Source: an uncultured Clostridia bacterium (GTDB lineage: Bacteria > Bacillota > Clostridia > Christensenellales > Aristaeellaceae). Taken from it: a stretch of DNA of 64,000 nucleotides. The stretch is from positions 62,001 to 126,000 of the forward strand of contig CAKULG010000005.1 of the NCBI GenBank assembly GCA_934667105.1. Reading direction: 5' to 3'. Below the pieces are notes generated by a model. That model was not told where the DNA came from. It saw nothing but the letters and a program-made list of their open reading frames with translations, and did not search any database. The position numbers and the translations under genes were made by a program. This document shows, in pieces, positions 47,655 through 54,585 of the stretch. How positions within the stretch are numbered: position 1 is the first letter of the stretch; each line of letters opens with the position of its first letter.

Positions 47655-49889
47655 TTATTTCTGGCGGCGGGCCTCCAGTTCCCGATACTGCGAGGGGCTC
47701 ATGCCTGCTACGCGGTTGAAGGCCCGCCGGAAGGTACTGGCGTTCAAATAGCCCGTTTGCACGGCAATATCATTGACGGAAAGCCCTGTTTCCGTCAAAA
47801 GCCGTTGCGCCGCGCCCATACGCACGTTTTCCAGATAGGCGCTGAAGGTGATGCCCGCATGCTCGCGGATAAACAGGGAAAGGTATTTTTCGTTCATCTT
47901 GAAGCGCTCTGCCACCAGGGGCAGCCCCATATCGGGGCTGTCCATATGCGCCTGAATATAGTGCAGAATCTGCTGGGACAGTTCGTTTTGCTCCCGCAGC
48001 TTGCTGCTGGCCGTGGCGCTGCAAAGCTGAGCGTATTGCCGCCGCAGTTCGGCGAAGAATTCCTGCGGCTTTAATTCGTTGATGTGAAAATACAATTGAT
48101 CGCTGATGGCCGCCTCGCTGTTGGCGGAATACAGCGTGTCCAGCATGCGGCAGTAGAGCCGCGTTCGCTGGAGGGAATCCAGGGAAAGCTGAAAAAAATT
48201 CCGCTGATAAATCTGCTCCAGCAGCACGTTTATATCCTCCATGGCGTTGGCGTTCACATAGCGCCGGAAGGCCTGCTCCTCCGCAGCGGAATAGGCGTAT
48301 TGGGCGGAGGAGGCGGGCTTTTCATCCCGAATGAAAAGAAACTGGCCTAGGTTGCGCTCCTCAAGCAGCTGCAAAGCGTCCGCAAAGGAATGATGCAGAT
48401 CCCGCAGCTGCGAAACGGGACGGCCCGCCGCCAGAAGGCATTCCAGCCCCAGCCGGCCGGCCAGGGATTTGTGCAGCGAGGATAAGATTTTTTCGCAGGA
48501 GCGCTCGGGGGACGTGGCGAACAGGCAGGCGAACCGGCTTTCCGAATCCATGCTGAGAAAATGCAAATAGGGCTGGCGATGCAGCTCGTTAATCATATGG
48601 GCCTCCGCCAGGGCGTTTTTCCGCGCATCCGCGCCGCTTTCCGGCAGATAGACGTAAACGCCCCTGTACAGGGAGCCTGTGAGCGGCATTTGAATCTGCG
48701 CCAGTAATTCCTCAATAAAGCCCTCCTGGGCCGCTTCCCCCCGCATGAGGCGCGAGAAAAGCAGGTTTCTCAGCTGCGTTTGCTGCTCTGTAAGGCTCAG
48801 GCGCAATTGCTCGTTGGCGCTGCTCAGGGTTTCAATGCTTCCGTTAATCTGCCACAGACCGTTTGCGGCCTGCCTCTGCCCAGCCGCCGCGGCGGGGGCG
48901 AGATGATTCACAATACTTTTCAGCGGCCGGTGATTGCTGAAATATGCCCAGATTACAACGATCGTTGCAAAGAGAAAAATCAGCCCGATCACCAGAATGA
49001 CGGAGCGCAGGCTTTCCAAGGTGGAGGCCCAGAGCAGGGAATAGGGCTTGGCCACGCCGAAGGTGAGCCCATAGCGGGCGGATACATAGGTGACGATCTG
49101 ATAGCGGCTGCCGTTCAGCGCCCGCACGCTGTTGCCCGCTATGCCGGAAAGCCGACGAACCTCCGCTTCCGCCGCAGGCTGGCTCAATACCAGCGCCGCG
49201 CCCTCGCCGTCCAGCACAAAGCACAGCGATTGATCGTTGAACGCGCCGGGCAGCAATAGCTGGCGCAGCCGCGTTTCATCCAGGGTGTAAACCGCCGTGC
49301 CCAGGCGGGCGCTGCTTTGCAGATCGATAAAGGAAATGGCTTCCAGCAGCGCCGGGCGAAGCGCGCCGTTGATTCGCGCCTGGCCGATGGAAAAAAGCCG
49401 GTGAGCTTCGCCGCACATGAGAATATCCTTTCGCCATTGCTCCGTATCCAGACCGCTGCCGGGAAAGAAATAATCGATATACTGATGAATTTTAACGGAG
49501 CCGCGCTGCGGATTCAGAATGGTATCCGACCGGGCCATATAGAGGAAATAATCTACAACCAGGCCGTTTGCATCGTTAAAAAATGATAAATTCTGCTGCG
49601 CTGTCCGCAGCTCGTACACCTCCGCCTGGCGGCTCATCAGCCGCCGCAGGGTGGCGTTGCTCATCATCGCTTCGGTGAACAACTGCGTGCTATCCAGCGA
49701 GCTTTCCACGGCCTCGGCGGATTGCTGCAAAAGGGCCTCGTTGGCGGCGAGGCTGGATTTTTCATGCGCACGGAAAACCAGGGAAAGCGAAAGCGCGCAG
49801 ATGCCCAGCAGCAGCACGACGATCAGAAGATAGGAGGCGGTAAACCCAAAAAGCGGATGGCGCACGATATTTTGCAGCTTTTTCCGCAT
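47655..49889 (-). CDS. Membrane-bound AraC-family sensor-regulator (cassette 2)
   Basis: 744 aa, same layout as the 40919 protein but clearly different in sequence. Transmembrane helices at about 15-38 and 293-315 bound an extracytoplasmic Cache-like sensor. A long cytoplasmic middle region leads to the C-terminal AraC DNA-binding domain (about 640-744: F-K-M-N-E-K-Y-L-S-L-F-I-R-E-H-A-G, then S-V-N-D-I-A-V-Q-T-G-Y-L-N-A-S-T-F-R-R-A-F and M-S-P-S-Q-Y-R). It should switch divergent cassette 2 and its own transcript, which continues into the nucleoside hydrolase. RBS GGAAGGAGGGGGAACC. Confidence 0.9.
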   Translation of the reverse strand: MRKKLQNIVRHPLFGFTASYLLIVVLLLGICALSLSLVFRAHEKSSLAANEALLQQSAEAVESSLDSTQLFTEAMMSNATLRRLMSRQAEVYELRTAQQNLSFFNDANGLVVDYFLYMARSDTILNPQRGSVKIHQYIDYFFPGSGLDTEQWRKDILMCGEAHRLFSIGQARINGALRPALLEAISFIDLQSSARLGTAVYTLDETRLRQLLLPGAFNDQSLCFVLDGEGAALVLSQPAAEAEVRRLSGIAGNSVRALNGSRYQIVTYVSARYGLTFGVAKPYSLLWASTLESLRSVILVIGLIFLFATIVVIWAYFSNHRPLKSIVNHLAPAAAAGQRQAANGLWQINGSIETLSSANEQLRLSLTEQQTQLRNLLFSRLMRGEAAQEGFIEELLAQIQMPLTGSLYRGVYVYLPESGADARKNALAEAHMINELHRQPYLHFLSMDSESRFACLFATSPERSCEKILSSLHKSLAGRLGLECLLAAGRPVSQLRDLHHSFADALQLLEERNLGQFLFIRDEKPASSAQYAYSAAEEQAFRRYVNANAMEDINVLLEQIYQRNFFQLSLDSLQRTRLYCRMLDTLYSANSEAAISDQLYFHINELKPQEFFAELRRQYAQLCSATASSKLREQNELSQQILHYIQAHMDSPDMGLPLVAERFKMNEKYLSLFIREHAGITFSAYLENVRMGAAQRLLTETGLSVNDIAVQTGYLNASTFRRAFNRVAGMSPSQYRELEARRQK

Positions 49890-49944
49890 GGTTCCCCCTC
49901 CTTCCCGCCGGATGCGCTTTTTTCGTCATTGCCCTTGGATGTGT

Positions 49945-49975
49945 ACGCTTGCATGCAGTATTCGGACGCTTGCAT
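49945..49975. promoter_or_regulatory. 10-bp direct repeats, 21-bp period, in the AraC leader
   Basis: ACGCTTGCAT at 49945-49954 and again at 49966-49975, exactly two helical turns apart, starting just beyond the expected transcription start of the AraC gene. The spacing suits tandem half-sites of an AraC protein and suggests autoregulation. Confidence 0.5.
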
Positions 49976-49978
49976 CCC

Positions 49979-50007
49979 ACTATAGCAGAAAATAAACGGA
50001 ATGTAAA
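49979..50007 (-). promoter_or_regulatory. Promoter of the cassette 2 AraC gene
   Basis: Minus strand TTTACA, 17-bp spacer, TATAGT, 90 bp before the start. Confidence 0.75.
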
Positions 50008-50124
50008 CAGAAAAAAGGCGGAAAACGACGTATAACTCACCAAATCTGACCAATTGTGTGGCGCGGGAACAAAGTGCGCGGCGCGCGGCTGACGGATTGC
50101 GCGGCCGCGGACCCGCGTGTGCTC

Positions 50125-50153
50125 TTGCGCCCGGTGAGGGCGCATGTTAAGAT
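50125..50153 (+). promoter_or_regulatory. Promoter of ABC cassette 2 with overlapping palindrome
   Basis: TTGCGC, 17-bp spacer, TAAGAT, 37 bp before the start. A perfect palindrome TGCGCCC-GGTGA-GGGCGCA (50126-50144) covers the -35 and spacer, so a dimeric regulator bound there would block RNA polymerase. The 300-bp divergent gap 49890-50189 holds no gene. Confidence 0.6.
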
Positions 50154-50189
50154 AAACGCGAAGAAAAGGGAAAAACGGGAGGGCTTCGC

Positions 50190-51131
50190 ATGAATCGTGG
50201 GAAACGCGGCGCTGAAGCGTGGCTGCGCCAGCTTGGACGGGATGTGCGCCGGGATCGTATGCTGTATCTGATGATATTGGCGCCGCTGGCATTTTTGCTT
50301 GTTTTTTCCTATGCGCCCATGTACGGCGTGCAGATCGCCTTTCGGGATTATAACATCATTAATGGCATTTGGGATAGCCCCTGGGTGGGATTGAAGCATA
50401 TCCGGAAATTCTTTTCCAGCTATATGTTCTGGCGGCTGATGAAAAACACCCTGGCGCTGAGCGCCTACAGCCTGGCGGTTTTCCCGCTTTCTCTGGTGTT
50501 GGCGCTGCTGCTGAATTATATGCCCAACCGCCGCTATAAGAAAACCGTCCAGATGGTTTCCTACATTCCGCATTTTCTTTCCACGGTGGTCATGTGCGGC
50601 ATGGTGCTGCAATTTCTGGATCAGCGCACCGGCATGCTCAACGCCTTCCTGGGGCTGTTCGGCGTTCCAGCCCAGAGCTTCATGGCGAACCCATCCGCTT
50701 TCCCGCATGTATACATCTGGTCTGGGGTGTGGCAGGGGGTAGGCTATGGCTCGGTCATTTATATCGCCACGCTGGCGGGCGTTTCGCCGGAGCTGCACGA
50801 GGCGGCCATCATTGACGGCGCGAATATCTGGCAGCGCATCTGGCATGTGGATATCCCCGGCGTGCTGCCCACCTTCTGCATTTTACTGATTATGCGGTGC
50901 GGAAGCATTATGAACGTGGATTTCGAAAAAATCCTGCTGCTGCAAAATGATTTAAACGGAAAGGTATCCGAAGTGATTTCCACCTATGTGTATAAGCAGA
51001 GCTTTCAGAACACCTTTCCTCAGTATTCCTATTCCGCAGCCATCGGGCTGTTTACCTCGTTGGTGAATATGGCGCTGCTGGTGACGGTGAACTGGGCGAG
51101 CAAGCGCCTCAGCGGCAGCTCGCTGTGGTAA
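50190..51131 (+). CDS. Sugar ABC transporter permease, LplB type (cassette 2)
   Basis: 313 aa, six transmembrane helices. Close relative of the 39676 protein: Y-A-P-M-Y-G-V-Q-I-A-F-R-D-Y, S-Y-I-P-H-F-L-S-T-V-V-M-C-G-M, and the EAA loop E-A-A-I-I-D-G-A-N-I-W-Q-R-I-W-H-V-D-I-P-G, ending with S-K-R-L-S-G-S-S. Forms the channel with the YtcP-type subunit. RBS CGGGAGGGCTTCGC. First gene of cassette 2; 13 bp to the next gene. Confidence 0.92.
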   Translation: MNRGKRGAEAWLRQLGRDVRRDRMLYLMILAPLAFLLVFSYAPMYGVQIAFRDYNIINGIWDSPWVGLKHIRKFFSSYMFWRLMKNTLALSAYSLAVFPLSLVLALLLNYMPNRRYKKTVQMVSYIPHFLSTVVMCGMVLQFLDQRTGMLNAFLGLFGVPAQSFMANPSAFPHVYIWSGVWQGVGYGSVIYIATLAGVSPELHEAAIIDGANIWQRIWHVDIPGVLPTFCILLIMRCGSIMNVDFEKILLLQNDLNGKVSEVISTYVYKQSFQNTFPQYSYSAAIGLFTSLVNMALLVTVNWASKRLSGSSLW

Positions 51132-51144
51132 GGAGGGAAGAAAA

Positions 51145-52047
51145 ATGCGCGGAGTAAAGCGTGCCATTCGCCATAGCACCGGGGACCGGCTGTTCCTTTG
51201 CATGGATTATGTTCTTCTTACGGCCTTTCTGCTGACGCTGGCGTATCCGCTGCTGTTTGTGGTATCAGCGGCGTTCAGCGGCGGAAGCGCCACCATGAAC
51301 CTGAATTTATGGCCCGCTTCGCCGACGCTGGCAGGGTTCCGGGCGGTGTTCGGCTATCGGGCCATTTGGACGGGGTATCTCAATTCGTTGCTGTATATGA
51401 CGCTGGGCACGGCGGTTTCCCTGGCGGTGACAGTGCTTTGCGCGTATCCGCTCAGCCGGGGGAATTTCCGCTTCGGCGGCGTGATGATGGGCTTGTGCGT
51501 GTTCACCATGTATTTCTCCGGCGGCATGATTCCGGCCTATCTCAATATCCGCAACCTGGGCATGCTGGATACCGTTTGGGCGATTATCCTTCCCGGCGCG
51601 CTGTCGGTGTATAACATGATTGTGATGCGCACCTATTTCAAAACCTCCATCCCGGGGGAGCTGCTGGAGGCGGCCCAGCTGGATGGCTGCGGGGACGGAC
51701 GGTATCTTGCGCAGATCGTGCTTCCGCTTTCCGTGCCCGTGCTGGCGGTGATCACGCTGTATTGTGCGGTGGGGCAATGGAACGCCTATTTTTCGCCCAT
51801 GATCTATCTCAACACCCGCAGCAAATATCCCCTTTCCATCATTTTGCGGGATATTTTGATCGCCAACACCGTCGATCTGTCCGCTGCCGGCGGCGCGGAT
51901 TTATCCGAACTGGCGGATCTTCAGGCCATGCAGAATTTGATGAAATATGCGGTGATTATCGTATCGTCGCTTCCGGTGCTGCTGCTGTATCCCTTTGTGC
52001 AGCGGTATTTTGTAAAGGGCGTGATGCTGGGGGCGGTGAAGGGGTGA
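51145..52047 (+). CDS. Sugar ABC transporter permease, YtcP type (cassette 2)
   Basis: 300 aa, six transmembrane helices. Strongly similar to the 38753 protein: F-T-M-Y-F-S-G-G-M-I-P-A-Y, the EAA loop E-A-A-Q-L-D-G-C-G-D-G-R-Y-L-A-Q-I-V-L-P, and C-terminal Q-R-Y-F-V-K-G-V-M-L-G-A-V-K-G. RBS TAAGGAGGGAAGAAAA. The binding-protein gene follows after 67 bp. Confidence 0.92.
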   Translation: MRGVKRAIRHSTGDRLFLCMDYVLLTAFLLTLAYPLLFVVSAAFSGGSATMNLNLWPASPTLAGFRAVFGYRAIWTGYLNSLLYMTLGTAVSLAVTVLCAYPLSRGNFRFGGVMMGLCVFTMYFSGGMIPAYLNIRNLGMLDTVWAIILPGALSVYNMIVMRTYFKTSIPGELLEAAQLDGCGDGRYLAQIVLPLSVPVLAVITLYCAVGQWNAYFSPMIYLNTRSKYPLSIILRDILIANTVDLSAAGGADLSELADLQAMQNLMKYAVIIVSSLPVLLLYPFVQRYFVKGVMLGAVKG

Positions 52048-52114
52048 CGCGCCCCCGGAAATCAATAGAAATCCGTCGCGCTGACAGCGCGATGAGAATA
52101 AAGGAGGAAGACCC

Positions 52115-53707
52115 ATGAAAAGAATCGTAACCCTGCTTCTGGCTCTGGCGCTGTGCCTGCCGCTGGCCGCAACGGCGGAGGTGCTGGGCAACATCAGCTT
52201 CCCGCTCAGCGAGGAAACTGTCGAGCTCACCGTCTGGACCGAGCAACTGCCCACCGTGGAGGATTTCAACACCAATTATACCACCCAGTGGTATGAAAAG
52301 CTTACCAACGTGCATATCAACTGGATCGCCGTGCCCACGGCGGAAAGAAAAACCAAACTGAATATTTCTCTGGCGGGCAACAGCTATCCAGATATCTACG
52401 GCGGGGATTTCTATTCCACGGATATCTCGCTTTACGGCGGCTCGGTATTCATTCCGCTGAACGATCTGATGGAGCAGGGCTATATGCCCAACACCGTCCA
52501 GTGGTTTGAGGATATGCCGCAGCTCAAGGAGGCCCTCACCGCGCCCGACGGCAATCTGTACGCTTTCCCGCGCGTCTCCATGACGTATCACATGCGGGCC
52601 ATGAACAAGATGTATGTGAAGAAGGCCTGGCTGGAGCAATATACCCAGGCCACCGGGAAGGCCGCCCCTGAAACAACGGCGGATTTTAAAGAAATGCTCG
52701 TCTATTTCCGGGATCATGATATGAACGGCAACGGCGACGCCACGGACGAAGCGCCCCTCATGGGCTGCAACAGCGCCTGGTGCGGCAACCCGCTTTCGTT
52801 CCTCATGTCCGCCTTCGTTCATCCCGGAAACGGTAATCATATGCTGGCTACCGACGGCGTTGTAACCTATCAGGCCGCCCAGGACGGCTGGCGGCAGGGG
52901 CTTCTGTATATGCGCGAGCTGTACCAGGAAAAGCTGTTGGCTCCCGAAACCTACATCCAGGATGCGACGCAGTATATGGCGCTGGTTGCCTCGGGCATTG
53001 TGGGCGTTGCAGCGGGCGCATGGCAGGGCGTGTTTACGGATAACACCGTCGTGCCGTATTCGGATTATGCGGTGCTGCTGCCCATCGCGGGCCCGGACGG
53101 CCTGCGCCTCACCACCAGCGACGCGATCGACGGCGTTTCCTCCATGGCGTTCAAGGGCGCGATCACCGTTTCCTGCAAGCATCCTGAAATCGCGGCCCAG
53201 TGGCTGGATTTCTTTGTCAGCAAGGAAGGCACCACCATCATCCAGAAGGGCTTTGAGGGCCGTCAATACGAAATCGTAGATGAGCCCGCCATCAGCGGCG
53301 CGGAAAAATCCATGAAGGTTTTCAAGCTGGAAAACACCGTGCAGAATGAAACCTGGGGAAACAAAACCGTTCCCGAGCGCGTTACCCCTGAAATCTATTA
53401 CGGCGTGCCCGCTGTTGCCGGAAGCCAGGATGTGGCGCTGTATGAAGGCGGCAAGGCCTACATCCCCTTCGAAGCGTGGACGGGCTTCCCGCTGACCTCC
53501 TGGGCCAGCGACGCGGATATGCAGGCGGAAATCAGCGAATTGACTTCCCTGCTCAACGAATATGTGGCGCAATCCGTGGCGGAATTTGTGACCGGCGGCC
53601 GGGATATCAACGATGACGCCCAGTGGAACAGCTATGTGGACGAACTCAGGGCCATGGGGATGGATCGGCTGGTTGAACTGACGCAGCAGGTCAATTTCGG
53701 CAAGTGA
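52115..53707 (+). CDS. Extracellular solute-binding protein, LipO/YtcQ type (cassette 2)
   Basis: 530 aa. Signal peptide 1-21 (A-A-T-A before E-V), again without a lipobox Cys at the cleavage site. Shares with the cassette 1 protein the opening E-L-T-V-W-T, F/M-N-T-N-Y-x-T-Q-W-Y-E, P-D-I-Y, A-P-D-G-N-L-Y and the Ca-loop-like D-H-D-M-N-G-N-G-D-A-T-D (200-211). Elsewhere the two diverge strongly, which points to different ligands. RBS AAAGGAGGAAGACCC. A terminator follows, so the two FAD-type genes downstream are probably expressed at a lower level by read-through. Confidence 0.92.
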   Translation: MKRIVTLLLALALCLPLAATAEVLGNISFPLSEETVELTVWTEQLPTVEDFNTNYTTQWYEKLTNVHINWIAVPTAERKTKLNISLAGNSYPDIYGGDFYSTDISLYGGSVFIPLNDLMEQGYMPNTVQWFEDMPQLKEALTAPDGNLYAFPRVSMTYHMRAMNKMYVKKAWLEQYTQATGKAAPETTADFKEMLVYFRDHDMNGNGDATDEAPLMGCNSAWCGNPLSFLMSAFVHPGNGNHMLATDGVVTYQAAQDGWRQGLLYMRELYQEKLLAPETYIQDATQYMALVASGIVGVAAGAWQGVFTDNTVVPYSDYAVLLPIAGPDGLRLTTSDAIDGVSSMAFKGAITVSCKHPEIAAQWLDFFVSKEGTTIIQKGFEGRQYEIVDEPAISGAEKSMKVFKLENTVQNETWGNKTVPERVTPEIYYGVPAVAGSQDVALYEGGKAYIPFEAWTGFPLTSWASDADMQAEISELTSLLNEYVAQSVAEFVTGGRDINDDAQWNSYVDELRAMGMDRLVELTQQVNFGK

Positions 53708-53717
53708 TCGCAAGCCT

Positions 53718-53746
53718 TGCCGGCAGCGCGCGCTGCCGGCATTTTT
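53718..53746 (+). terminator. Terminator after the cassette 2 binding-protein gene
   Basis: Perfect palindrome TGCCGGCAGCGC/GCGCTGCCGGCA followed by TTTTT. No promoter is visible between it and the next start at 53794. Confidence 0.85.
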
Positions 53747-53793
53747 GCATGCGCCGCGCAAAAATATTTTTTTAATTCATGAAAGGAAAACAG

Positions 53794-54585
53794 ATGAAAA
53801 AAGTGGCTTTGGCAATCGTGGGCGCGACCACGGCAGGGGTCGCCGCGGCGGCGGCCTGGGGGGAAGGCGCGCTTCTGCTGGAAAAGGGCATGCTGCTGGG
53901 CGCGGAATTTGGCGCCGCTATGTGCGCCGCGCCATACGCGGGCGATCAAACGGCGCCCTTTTTTCGGGCGTGCCTGGAAACGGGAGTGATGGATGCGGTA
54001 GGACGGCTGCACCCCGCCGGGCTATCTCCTCTCCTGGCCGGAAGGCTGAAGGAATCGGCCGCGGAGCCGCGCCTTTTCACCAGGCTTTTGGAGGCGCGGC
54101 CCTGTCCGGGCGGATATGCGCTTAATTTTATGGATGCGGAAGGGCTTCACGCCTGCGTGGCGGAGCGCCTGCTGCTGACGACCCATGACGCGCAGCCGGG
54201 AGCGGCCGCCGCGGACATGTGGAAAAAATATCTCTGCGCGCAGTTGTGCTGCGTCGGAGGGGAAGAAATTGCTTGCGCGCGGGGGGAGGATTGGGATATT
54301 GTGCAGGGCACGCTGCGTTGCGAGCGTATTTTCCGCCTGGCGCTTCCCCGCGAGGCGGATTGGCCCGCCGCGCGCCGGCGCCTGCACCGGCGTTTTCTGG
54401 CGGCGCGGGAGGACGTGCTGGCGGGCTGGCAGTTGGCCGCGGTGGCTTCCTCGTTTTTCTACGAATTTGACCGCCCGGTGTGTCGGCAATTGGAGAACGG
54501 TATGTGGTATTTGCCCTCCGCCTCCTTTGGCGGCCCGGCGGAGGCTTATGCGGGAGGTGCGGCATGCGCTATCAATATTGGGTAG
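53794..54585 (+). CDS. FAD-oxidoreductase-like protein, short and diverged
   Basis: 263 aa. The N-terminus reads as an altered dinucleotide-binding fold: V-A-L-A-I-V-G-A-T-T-A-G-V-A-A-A-A-A, then L-L-L-E-K-G-M-L-L-G-A-E-F, matching the G-x-x-x-A-G and E-K-x-x-x-L-G-G of FAD_oxidored proteins. The first Gly of GxGxxG is kept, but the second is Thr. The rest is not recognised except a final F-G-G-P-A-E-A-Y-A-G-G, like the flavin-contact end of the same family. It may be a partner subunit of the 617-aa oxidoreductase, whose start it overlaps by 22 bp. Start at the ATG after AGGAAAACAG. Confidence 0.65.
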   Translation: MKKVALAIVGATTAGVAAAAAWGEGALLLEKGMLLGAEFGAAMCAAPYAGDQTAPFFRACLETGVMDAVGRLHPAGLSPLLAGRLKESAAEPRLFTRLLEARPCPGGYALNFMDAEGLHACVAERLLLTTHDAQPGAAAADMWKKYLCAQLCCVGGEEIACARGEDWDIVQGTLRCERIFRLALPREADWPAARRRLHRRFLAAREDVLAGWQLAAVASSFFYEFDRPVCRQLENGMWYLPSASFGGPAEAYAGGAACAINIG

